Of a stretch of DNA of 64,000 bases, positions 48,546 through 56,395 are shown piece by piece (position 1 is the stretch's first letter; each line of letters opens with the position of its first letter). The stretch covers positions 1 to 64,000 of the forward strand of contig NZ_QAOW01000011.1 in assembly GCF_003051005.1 (NCBI RefSeq), written 5' to 3'. The stretch comes from Rhodococcus sp. OK519. Lineage in GTDB: Bacteria; Actinomycetota; Actinomycetes; Mycobacteriales; Mycobacteriaceae. Under the pieces are notes generated by a model that saw only the letters and a program-made list of their open reading frames with translations, was not told the origin of the DNA and searched no databases. The position numbers and the translations under genes are program-made.

Positions 48546-48570
48546 GGCCTCGAGCTCAGGCCGGACGAGG
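48538..48570. terminator. Terminator after Ig-like gene C
   Basis: Perfect 13-base arms CCTCGTCCGGCCT (48538-48550) and its complement (48558-48570) around a 7-base loop, 20 bases past the gene C stop. Confidence 0.85.
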
Positions 48571-48589
48571 AGTGAGATCCTGGCGTGGA

Positions 48590-50011
48590 CTATCCGCCGA
48601 GCGAGCCGAATCCGCCGCCGAGCGAGCCGGCGCTGCCGCCTTCTCCTCCGTCACCACCGTTGGTGGCGGGAGCCACGGAAACCGACAGATCATCGTTCGA
48701 GGCATTGACCGTTCCGGCGCCCGAGTACTCGGCCCGGATCACGCGCTGACCCTCGACCGCCGGGGTCCAACTCAGCGATGCGACGCCGTTGCCGTCGAGA
48801 TTGGCCGTCCCGATGACGGTGTCGCCGTCCTTGAATGTCACAGTGCCGCCGGCATTCCCCGGAGTCACCTGCGCCGAGATATTCTGCGCTACACCGACCT
48901 TTGCTCCGACAATGTTCGCGATCGCGGTGGCCGATTCGCTGTTGTCAATGGGCTTGGCCGCCACGTTCACCGTTGCAGTTCCGGTCGATCCGACGACGCC
49001 GTCCCGGCCCGAGAAGACCGCGGCGATCGTGTGGCTACCCGCGGTTGTCGGCGTCCACTGGTAGGCGGCCTTGCCGGCACCGTTCACGGCAACCTGGGCC
49101 AGCACCTCGGCGCCGTCCTTGAACAGGACGGTGCCGCCCGCACCCGCCGGCGAAACGGTGGCCTCGAGGGTCGACGCCCGCCCCACCTGAGCGCCCGTGA
49201 CAGCGCCGATCGCGGTGTTCGACCCTGCATCCACCTGAGCGACATCGATGGTCTGCTGTCCGGACTGAGAGGCGTTCGCCCGCACCGTTCCGGGGAACTT
49301 CGCCATGACTGTGTGCGAACCGCGGGTCGACGGGGTCCAGGCGTAGGTTGCAGTGCCGTTGGCGTCGAGGTTGCCCGTTCCGACCTTGGTGTTGCCGTCG
49401 AAGAACTCGACCGCGTCGCCCTGTGCTCCGCCTGTCACGGTCGCCACCAGATTCGTGGCCTGACCGACCTGAGCGCTCGCGATCTGGGCGAGGTTCGTCG
49501 AGGTGGTGTTCTTGCTGACCGTGATCGACGGACCCTTGTTCGAGTAGGTTCCCGAACCCAGCGAACCGCCGTAGTGCATCGTCGTCGACAGCGGCACACC
49601 ACGAGCACAGTCGGCACCGACCCGATAGTTGAACTCGAAGGTCTGCGACTTCGGGCTGATGTTCGGATACACCGGCCAATTACCGGTCACCCGAACATAA
49701 TCCGAGGCAACCTCCGGGCCACCGGTATTACCGCTGACATAGGTCAGGCACGACGGATGCAGATCCTTGACTGCCTGGATCCACTCCACCACACCGCCGG
49801 TACGCTCGAACTTCGTCGACACCGTGACGATGTCGCCCTCGCTCGGCGTCGTATTGCTCACCGTACGCGTGTACTTGCTGCTGCCATCGTTCCACGTCAC
49901 CGAACCCGGCGCTGCGCCAGCGACTCCCACACCGGCGGTGACCGCAAATCCTGCTGCCACTGCGAACGCGCTGAGTCCCCCGACGAACCGACGGATATTC
50001 CTGTCAGACAT
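48590..50011 (-). CDS. Ig-like-repeat surface protein C, 473 aa, 3 Ig domains
   Basis: Signal peptide (about 1-33, ending GVAGAA), A-type head domain (WNDGSSKYTRTVSN, HPSCLTYVSGNTGGPE, YRVGADCARGVPL, MHYGGSLGSGTYSNKGP) and only three Ig-like domains. These domains are more diverged than in the other paralogs, with GTVLF and GTVTF in place of GTVQF, and the tail ends GFGSLGG instead of FGS. It has its own promoter module at 50230-50249, about 215 bases upstream, and its own terminator, so it is a single-gene unit. ATG at 50011 with GAGAGGAA upstream. Confidence 0.9.
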   Translation of the reverse strand: MSDRNIRRFVGGLSAFAVAAGFAVTAGVGVAGAAPGSVTWNDGSSKYTRTVSNTTPSEGDIVTVSTKFERTGGVVEWIQAVKDLHPSCLTYVSGNTGGPEVASDYVRVTGNWPVYPNISPKSQTFEFNYRVGADCARGVPLSTTMHYGGSLGSGTYSNKGPSITVSKNTTSTNLAQIASAQVGQATNLVATVTGGAQGDAVEFFDGNTKVGTGNLDANGTATYAWTPSTRGSHTVMAKFPGTVRANASQSGQQTIDVAQVDAGSNTAIGAVTGAQVGRASTLEATVSPAGAGGTVLFKDGAEVLAQVAVNGAGKAAYQWTPTTAGSHTIAAVFSGRDGVVGSTGTATVNVAAKPIDNSESATAIANIVGAKVGVAQNISAQVTPGNAGGTVTFKDGDTVIGTANLDGNGVASLSWTPAVEGQRVIRAEYSGAGTVNASNDDLSVSVAPATNGGDGGEGGSAGSLGGGFGSLGG

Positions 50012-50229
50012 GCAATTCCTCTCGACGCCGACCCTCGATGAATGCCGATCCGAAAGGTGTCGCCGATGGCGTCGTGTACCGGGCCATGTCCCGACCCCCT
50101 CCAGAGCACGGTCCCGCGGTTTCGGCTCACCTGCCCACCGACCCCACGGGTTCTACGCCCAGGGTGCGGCCCGACTCCGGTCACCTGGCCGTTTCGCCTC
50201 GACGGCGTGCATCGAGCGAAACGCGACTT

Positions 50230-50249
50230 ACTGTATCGGACGTGCGTCC
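50230..50249 (-). promoter_or_regulatory. Family promoter module (gene C)
   Basis: Minus strand: GGACGCACGTCC (50238-50249), a GGAC-N4-GTCC palindrome, one base, then ATACAGT (50230-50236) as -10 box. Predicted start near 50223 leaves a leader of about 210 nt, in which GCCCGACTCCGG (plus strand, 50169-50180) is shared with the leader of gene D at the same distance (50 bases from the -10). Confidence 0.6.
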
Positions 50250-50278
50250 AGGTCGGTTCGGAAACGGCAGAAACGTAA

Positions 50279-50313
50279 ATCGAGGCCCCCACGCTGCACG
50301 TGAGGGCCTCGAT
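50279..50313. terminator. Terminator after Ig-like gene D
   Basis: ATCGAGGCCC and GGGCCTCGAT are perfect 10-base arms, 12 bases past the gene D stop and upstream of the gene C promoter module. Confidence 0.8.
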
Positions 50314-50324
50314 TCGACTGTCGG

Positions 50325-51572
50325 TCAGGAACCGAACATCGAGCTTCCGTTGCCCAAGCTGCCGAGACTGCCGGCGCCCCCGGGCGGCGTCGGGGCATCG
50401 GCAACCTGGACGGTCTGTGCAACGGACGCCGAGCCGTCGACACCCGCACCACCCGTGTAGGCAGCGCTGATCTGGTGCGCACCCGACACGTCGAATACGT
50501 AGTCGAGTGCGACGACACCGTTCCCGACGGGCAGCCGCGGCCCGATCGGCGTGCCCCCGTCGTAGAACTGCACCGTCCCCGGCAGGGTCAGGGCAGTCGA
50601 CGAGACCTGTGCGGACAGGCGCACCGCAACACCGACCGTTGCGGTCTGCGGTGCAGTCATGATCGTGCTCGACTCGACGTCGTCCTGGCCTCGGACGGAC
50701 ACCTCCACGATGCGTCCGGGCGAGGTCGAGTTGGAGAATCCGCCACTACCCGCGAACGTCGCGGTGATCGGCTTGGATCCCGCCGTTGCGAAGGTGTGTG
50801 ACGTCGAGGCGATTCCGTTGACCACCGGAATGGGCGAACCGATGTTCGTGATGCCGTCCTTGAACTGCACGGTGCCGGTCGCGTTCGCCGGGGAAACCGA
50901 AGCCGAGAGCTGGACGGAATCGCCCGTCTTCGCGCTCGGCGGCACCGTCACCGTGGCGCTGGTCGCGGTGGACGCCTGCTGAACGGACAGGTTCAACCCG
51001 CTCAACGGATTCCACCGCTGCGTGTCATTGAAGGAGTAGATGTTGAACTCCATGCCGGTGGTTCGAGGTCCGGGCTGAGCGTTCGCCGCAACCTTGTAGG
51101 TGAACGTCAGGGTCGCGCCCTTGTCGAGCAGTGCCAGCTTGCAGGCCGCACCGATGCAGTTCCCACTGGCGGTCCAGCTGAGCCGGACAGCGCCCGAGAC
51201 CGGGTCCTGGGCCGGAGTCCCGTCGAAGGTGCCACCCTTGCCGAAGCCTCCGGCAACAGGCCCGCTCCGCCAGACTTTGCCGCTGACCGATTGGAGTACG
51301 TAGTCGGCCGGTGGGAAGTCCGTGAAGTTCTGCATGTACCGGCTACCGCTCGCACTGAACGTGACGGTGGTCGTCACGGTGTCGCCCGGGAACGGGTTGG
51401 GGTTGTCCACCGTCTTGGTGGCACTGATGTTCGACGTCGTCACCGTTTGTGACATCGGATCGGCGGAGGCGACACCACCACCCAGCAACGCCTGACCGAC
51501 ACCGAGCGCGGCAACGGCCAACGTCCCGACAAATACCTTCGACACAGCTCGCCGCATGACCGATCGGGCCAT
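50325..51572 (-). CDS. Ig-like-repeat surface protein D, 415 aa, 2 Ig domains, DUF11-like head
   Basis: Signal peptide (about 1-37, ending GVASADP). The head (about 38-205) differs from A-C: KTVDNPNPFPGDTVTTTVTFSA followed by a beta-rich region with two Cys (CIGAAC) and a long strand pattern, similar to DUF11/isopeptide-type adhesin domains. Two Ig-like domains follow (GTVQFKDGITNIG, GTVQFYDGGTPIG) and the tail ends SSMFGS. I start at the ATG at 51572, with AAGGAG five bases upstream. Own promoter module at 51724-51743 and terminator, so a single-gene unit. Confidence 0.9.
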   Translation of the reverse strand: MARSVMRRAVSKVFVGTLAVAALGVGQALLGGGVASADPMSQTVTTSNISATKTVDNPNPFPGDTVTTTVTFSASGSRYMQNFTDFPPADYVLQSVSGKVWRSGPVAGGFGKGGTFDGTPAQDPVSGAVRLSWTASGNCIGAACKLALLDKGATLTFTYKVAANAQPGPRTTGMEFNIYSFNDTQRWNPLSGLNLSVQQASTATSATVTVPPSAKTGDSVQLSASVSPANATGTVQFKDGITNIGSPIPVVNGIASTSHTFATAGSKPITATFAGSGGFSNSTSPGRIVEVSVRGQDDVESSTIMTAPQTATVGVAVRLSAQVSSTALTLPGTVQFYDGGTPIGPRLPVGNGVVALDYVFDVSGAHQISAAYTGGAGVDGSASVAQTVQVADAPTPPGGAGSLGSLGNGSSMFGS

Positions 51573-51723
51573 TCCGACTCCTTCCAGAGCGTTAGCGCGC
51601 GCGGGCGGATTGTCCACCGACGCAGAGCAGGACGCATGCGTTTGAGTACCTGTCGAAACCCGGCCCGACTCCGGTGTTCGACAGTGCCCTGAGTACCGCG
51701 GTCGGCACACAGAACTCATTCGG

Positions 51724-51743
51724 ACTTTATAGAACAAACGTCC
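51724..51743 (-). promoter_or_regulatory. Family promoter module (gene D)
   Basis: Minus strand: GGACGTTTGTTC (51732-51743; one mismatch to GGAC-N4-GTCC) directly followed by TATAAAGT (51724-51731). Predicted leader about 145 nt, with GCCCGACTCCGG (plus strand, 51663-51674) at the same distance from the -10 as in gene C. Confidence 0.6.
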
Positions 51744-51775
51744 AACTTCGGACAGTTTTCGCTACAGACGGATCA

Positions 51776-51801
51776 GGGGCGGACGCTCGCACATCCGCCC
51801 C
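51776..51801. terminator. Terminator after Ig-like gene E
   Basis: GGGGCGGA and TCCGCCCC form a perfect 8-bp stem seven bases past the gene E stop. Confidence 0.6.
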
Positions 51802-51807
51802 AGTCCG

Positions 51808-53844
51808 TCAGGAACCGAAGGGAAGCCCGGCGAGGCTGCCGAGCCCCGGCGTGCCGCCGGGCGTCGACTCGGTGGCACCGACCTCGACGGTGCGAGCCTC
51901 CGAGGTGGACCCCCTCAGCCCCTCCGCGCCCGAATACACCGCAGAGATCGCGTGCGCACCGGATGTGGTGAAGGAGTGCTGCAGAGTCGCGGCGCCGTCG
52001 ACCAGTTCCACGGCCTCACCGATCGGGGTGGCGCCGTCGAAGAACTGGATCGTCCCGCGAACCGGACCTGACGACACCGCGGATGCCCACAGCGTCACCG
52101 TGGCGCCACTGGCCGCCGAAGCCGGCACGGTCAGCGCCGTCGCGGTCTCGACGTCGGTCGGTGCCGGGACGGTCACGTTCACGATCCGGATTTCTGCCGT
52201 CGAGCCGTCGAGGGCGGGAGTTCCGGAGAAGACCGCCGAAATGGAGTGCGCACCCGCCACGGTGAACGTGTGCGGCAGGCGCGCGACGCCCGCGTTCACT
52301 GCGACCGCGTCACCGATCGCCTGACCGCCGTCACGGAACTGGACGGTGCCGCCGTCGACGAGCGCACCGGCGGGGGTCCGAACGGTGACCCACAGATCGG
52401 TGGTTCCGCCGGTCTTGGCCTCTCCGGGCACACTGAGCAGGGTCACGGTGCCCCGGGGGGACACCACCGGGTCGGTGACGGACACGGGCCGGACTGATGA
52501 GGTCGAGGGCTCGAATCCTGCTGCGCCCGAGTACACCGCGGTGAGGGAGTGGTTACCGACGGATGCGAACGTGTGCTCGAGCGTGGCCACGCCGTTCTCC
52601 ATCTCGACTGGCCCGCCGATCGGCGTGACACCGTCCTTGAACTGGACCGTTCCACCGTTCGGGGCCGGGCTGATCGACGCCGACAGCGTCACCGGCGCGC
52701 CCGTCTGCGCCGAGGCCGGCGCGCCGACCGTGGTGGTCGTGACCAGATCCGGGACCGTCACCGTGATCGTCTGCGGTCCGGCCGTGGACGAGACGAAGCC
52801 CGCGCCCGCGAACACCGCGGAGATCGGGTGCACGCCCGCCGTCGTGAACGCGTGCGGCAACGTGGCGATGCCGCCCGAGACAGACACCGGCGCACCGAGG
52901 TTCGTGTTTCCGTCCTTGAACTGCACCGTGCCCGAAGCCGTGTTCGGGGTGACGGTTGCGGACAGCGTCACCGCCGTGCCGGTGAGGGCGCTCGGGGGAA
53001 CCGTGAGCAACGTGGTGGTCGGGACGTCCGGCACCGACACGTTCACCGTCTGAGCCCCCGACGTGGACCCCTCGTATGCCGTGGCGCCCGAGTACACCGC
53101 GGTGATGCTGTGTGTGCCCGGCGCACTGAAGGTGTGCGACAACGAAGCCGTGCCCGACGCGAGGGAGACCGGCGCGCCGATGTTCGTGCCGCCGTCCTTG
53201 AACTGAAGGGTACCGGTGGCTGACGCCGGATCGACTGTGGCAGACAGGTTCACGGGCGTACCTGTAAGGGCGCCGGCCGGGGCCGTCACCGCCGTCGCCG
53301 ACGTCGCCTGCCGCACGATCACTGACGGACCCATCGAGGACTGGTCCGTCGACGACTGGAAGCCGTTACCCATCACTGTGCCCTTGGCGGTCATGCCACT
53401 GTTCGCTGCGCCCATGGCGCAGGCGTCGGACACTCGGTAGCTCGCCTTCAAGGTCAACGAGTTGTTCGAATTGACCAGCCAGCCCCCGGAAGTCACCTTG
53501 GTCGTGGTGGCGCCGGTCTCCGGATCCACCGACGACTCGCTCTGCCCGGAGCCGACCTTGAAGACGGCCACCTTGGCGGAACCATCGACGTAGGTGAAGC
53601 ACGCCGGGTGTACGTCGACGAGCGTGTTGATGTAGCCGTCGATGCCGGTCTTGGACACCACGGTGGTGTAGGTGATCGTGTCACCCACGCGTGGGGAATC
53701 GACATCTGTGGTGCGGGTGAAGGTGTACTTGCCCTCGTTCACCGCGACCGCATCCGCGATCCCCGCTCCCAACGTCGCAGTGATGGCCACCGACAGCGCG
53801 GCAACGCCTGCCGCGGCCGTCAGTCGCCTCGTCCTACTCGTCAT
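51808..53844 (-). CDS. Ig-like-repeat surface protein E, 678 aa, 5 Ig domains
   Basis: Signal peptide (about 1-34, ending ADAVAV). The head (about 35-190) is a distant relative of the A type: YTFTRTTDVDSPRVGDTITYTTVVS, VHPACFTYVDGSAKV and YRVSDACAMGAA keep the two-Cys layout, but the rest differs. Five Ig-like domains follow; the fourth has an insertion (DLWVTVRTPAGALVDGGTVQF). Tail ends GLPFGS. ATG at 53844 with only a weak purine-rich leader. It lies 62 bases after gene F without promoter module or terminator, so F and E are probably one transcript. Confidence 0.88.
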   Translation of the reverse strand: MTSRTRRLTAAAGVAALSVAITATLGAGIADAVAVNEGKYTFTRTTDVDSPRVGDTITYTTVVSKTGIDGYINTLVDVHPACFTYVDGSAKVAVFKVGSGQSESSVDPETGATTTKVTSGGWLVNSNNSLTLKASYRVSDACAMGAANSGMTAKGTVMGNGFQSSTDQSSMGPSVIVRQATSATAVTAPAGALTGTPVNLSATVDPASATGTLQFKDGGTNIGAPVSLASGTASLSHTFSAPGTHSITAVYSGATAYEGSTSGAQTVNVSVPDVPTTTLLTVPPSALTGTAVTLSATVTPNTASGTVQFKDGNTNLGAPVSVSGGIATLPHAFTTAGVHPISAVFAGAGFVSSTAGPQTITVTVPDLVTTTTVGAPASAQTGAPVTLSASISPAPNGGTVQFKDGVTPIGGPVEMENGVATLEHTFASVGNHSLTAVYSGAAGFEPSTSSVRPVSVTDPVVSPRGTVTLLSVPGEAKTGGTTDLWVTVRTPAGALVDGGTVQFRDGGQAIGDAVAVNAGVARLPHTFTVAGAHSISAVFSGTPALDGSTAEIRIVNVTVPAPTDVETATALTVPASAASGATVTLWASAVSSGPVRGTIQFFDGATPIGEAVELVDGAATLQHSFTTSGAHAISAVYSGAEGLRGSTSEARTVEVGATESTPGGTPGLGSLAGLPFGS

Positions 53845-53906
53845 GACGCTCGTCCGTTCTTCTCTCGCCGACTCGGCATTTCGCTGTCGCATCGTGGCCT
53901 CCGCCG

Positions 53907-56213
53907 TCACGAGCCGAACGAGAGGCTGCCGGTGCCGGCGCCTGTCGTTCCGCCGGGCTCAGCGATCACGAGCACATCCGCGACCGAAGATGATTCGGTG
54001 AATCCCGCTGCACCGCTGTACTTCGCGACGATCGTGTGCGATCCGGTTCCTGTGAAGGCGTGCGTGAGGCTCGCCCGGCCATCGACGAGGTCAACCGCCG
54101 CACCGAGCGGCTTGTCGCCATCGAAGAACTGCACGGTGCCGTGCGGTGCCCCCGGGGTAACGACGCGCGCCGACAGGGTGACCGGGGTTCCCGGGGTGCC
54201 GCCGCCTGGCAGCACCAGTTCGGTGGCCGTCGCGAGATCCGCGACCGACGCGAGGGTCACGTTGACGCCCTGGGCGTCGGCGTTCGACGCCGTGTATGCG
54301 CCCATTCCGTTGAAGGTGGCCGTGATCGAGTGGGCACCGGTCGCGCCGAACGTGTGCGTGACCTTGGCGAACCCTTCGACGACGGGGGCGGGGTTGCCGA
54401 TCGGTGCTCCGCCGTCACGGAACTGGACCGTGCCGCCGTCGGGCACCTGGACTCCGTCGACGAGATCGAACACGCTCGCCCACAGGTCGACCGGCTGACC
54501 GGCCTTCGCCTCACCGGGCACGTTGAGCAACGTGACGGTTCCGAGGCTCGACGCCGTGACGGCCACGGTCACCGGGGTCGCCGTCGAGCCCAGCGAGCCG
54601 ACGCCACCGCTGTACACCGCGGTTATCGGATGCGATCCGCCCCGGGCGAAGGTATGGGACAGGCTTGCAGCTCCGCCGGAAACCAACACGGGCGAACCGA
54701 GATTCGTCGCGCCGTCCCGGAACTGCACGGTGCCGTCGATAGGCGTCGGAGACACGGTGGCCGAGATCGTTACCGGGGTACCGACCTCCGCGGTAGCGGG
54801 AGCCGAGACCGTCGTGGTGGTCGCGACGGCGTCGGGCATGGGCTCCGAGACCGTCACCGTTCGCGCACTCGACGTCGACGGACCGAATCCTGTGCCGCCG
54901 GAGTAGACGGCGGTGATGCTGTGCGCACCTGTTGTGATGAAGGGGTGCGAGAGGGTCGCCAGTCCCCCGGCAACCGGCACGGGCGCACCGAGATTCGCGG
55001 CACCGTCCTTGAACTGCACCGTTCCTGTGGCACCGGCCGGGCTGACAGCCGCAACGAGATCGACCGCGAGACCTGTGGTCGCGTTGGGCGGCACCGTAAC
55101 CGAGGTTGTCGTGGTCACCACCGGGGGTGTCACCGTCACGGTCCGAGCCTCCGAGGTCGACGACGCGAAGCCGGTCGCGCCCGAGTAGACCGCGGTGATG
55201 CTGTGCGCGCCGGAGGATCCGAACGCATAAGACACGCTCGCCGACCCGTTGTTCACGGGCGCGGCCGCGCCGATGTTCGTCCCGCCGTCCTTGAACTGCA
55301 CGGTGCCGGACGCCCCTGCGGGCGCAACCGCCGCGGTGAGCTCAACGGCCGCGCCGGTGGCGGCGGTGTCCGGAACCGTCAGTGTCGTCGTGGTGGCGGC
55401 GTCCGGCACGGCGATACGGATGGTCGCCAGCGGGTTGGCGCCCGCGTTCAGTCCGGCGCCTTCGGAGTTGCGCGGGCTGCAGCGTGTGGGAGCCCACTGC
55501 ACGCCGAGGAAGGATGCCTTGGCGAGCTGCGTGCTGAAGTTCTTGTCGTTGTTGAAGCTGCCCGCGGCCCCACCGGTGCGGATTTTGGGCTGGACGGTGC
55601 CGGACCCACCGGCCACCATCGTCACGTCGATCGCCGGCAGCCGGAACCAGGAGTCGCCGCTGCCGTTGTTGCTACCGTCGATGTTCTTCTCGAGCTTGGG
55701 CGCCAAGATGCCGCCCTCGCTGTTGGTGCTGTTCGACGCACCGTTGCCGATGACCTCGTTGTTGCCCGAGATCCTGAGAAGCGTGCCGTTCGCGTCGGCG
55801 GCTCCGTTGTCGTTGACGCGGATGACACTCGGAGCGACGCCGCTCAGGTTCACCGCGGTGTTCGGAACGATCGACGCGCTGACGAAGGTCGCGTTCGCAG
55901 GGATCTCGAAGTCGTTCTTGAGGCGCGACAGGTTCGTCGTGCTCGCACCGGAATCGGAGTCCGGGAAGGATTGCGCATTCGTCTGCATCCGGAAGGTGAA
56001 GGTCTCACCCGGGGCGACGGTGTCGGGTGCGCTCACGGTGACCGATGCGGCCGGAGTCTTGGTGACGTTGATGGTCGCCGAGGCGCGACACGTGGTGGTG
56101 AAATCGGTCGTGGTGGTCGCGGCGGTCGCCGGCTGAGCGATCAATAGCGATCCGGTGATCAACGCGGACCCGGTGAGCGCCACAGTGCAGCGCCTCCGTA
56201 ACGAGGAACTCAT
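53907..56213 (-). CDS. Ig-like-repeat surface protein F, 768 aa, 5 Ig domains, distinct large head
   Basis: Signal peptide (about 1-31, ending PATAA). The head (about 32-280) is unlike those of the other paralogs: ASVTVSAPDTVAPGETFTFRM, then long Asn/Ser/Gly-rich beta segments (for example NNEVIGNGASNSTNSEGG and KNIDGSNNGSGDSWFRLP) ending CSPRNSEGAG. Five Ig-like domains follow; the fourth shares its inserted form (DLWASVFDLVDGVQVPDGG) with gene E. Tail TGAGTGSLSFGS. ATG at 56213 with CAGGAG four bases upstream. The promoter module is at 56301-56321, about 90 bases upstream. First gene of a likely F-E unit. Confidence 0.9.
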   Translation of the reverse strand: MSSSLRRRCTVALTGSALITGSLLIAQPATAATTTTDFTTTCRASATINVTKTPAASVTVSAPDTVAPGETFTFRMQTNAQSFPDSDSGASTTNLSRLKNDFEIPANATFVSASIVPNTAVNLSGVAPSVIRVNDNGAADANGTLLRISGNNEVIGNGASNSTNSEGGILAPKLEKNIDGSNNGSGDSWFRLPAIDVTMVAGGSGTVQPKIRTGGAAGSFNNDKNFSTQLAKASFLGVQWAPTRCSPRNSEGAGLNAGANPLATIRIAVPDAATTTTLTVPDTAATGAAVELTAAVAPAGASGTVQFKDGGTNIGAAAPVNNGSASVSYAFGSSGAHSITAVYSGATGFASSTSEARTVTVTPPVVTTTTSVTVPPNATTGLAVDLVAAVSPAGATGTVQFKDGAANLGAPVPVAGGLATLSHPFITTGAHSITAVYSGGTGFGPSTSSARTVTVSEPMPDAVATTTTVSAPATAEVGTPVTISATVSPTPIDGTVQFRDGATNLGSPVLVSGGAASLSHTFARGGSHPITAVYSGGVGSLGSTATPVTVAVTASSLGTVTLLNVPGEAKAGQPVDLWASVFDLVDGVQVPDGGTVQFRDGGAPIGNPAPVVEGFAKVTHTFGATGAHSITATFNGMGAYTASNADAQGVNVTLASVADLATATELVLPGGGTPGTPVTLSARVVTPGAPHGTVQFFDGDKPLGAAVDLVDGRASLTHAFTGTGSHTIVAKYSGAAGFTESSSVADVLVIAEPGGTTGAGTGSLSFGS

Positions 56214-56300
56214 CAGACTCCTGAAACAACGGTTTGACAGGCGCTGTGGGCACAGCGCTCCGAGTCAGTCACGATAGACCGCCGAACTGGAACGTGTGTC

Positions 56301-56321
56301 AGTTTTGCCGGACAAATGTCC
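56301..56321 (-). promoter_or_regulatory. Family promoter module (gene F)
   Basis: Minus strand: GGACATTTGTCC (56310-56321), a perfect GGAC-N4-GTCC palindrome, followed by GGCAAAACT (56301-56309), a -10 region weaker than in C, D and G. Predicted leader about 80 nt. Confidence 0.5.
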
Positions 56322-56350
56322 AGTTGATTTCCAGGGGACGTCGAAACGGC

Positions 56351-56383
56351 GAATGGCCCCTGCCACAGAGGCAGGGGCCATTC
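56351..56383. terminator. Terminator after Ig-like gene G
   Basis: GAATGGCCCCTGCC (56351-56364) pairs perfectly over 14 bases with 56370-56383 around a 5-base loop, 12 bases past the gene G stop. Confidence 0.88.
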
Positions 56384-56395
56384 GTCCGTCCGGAA

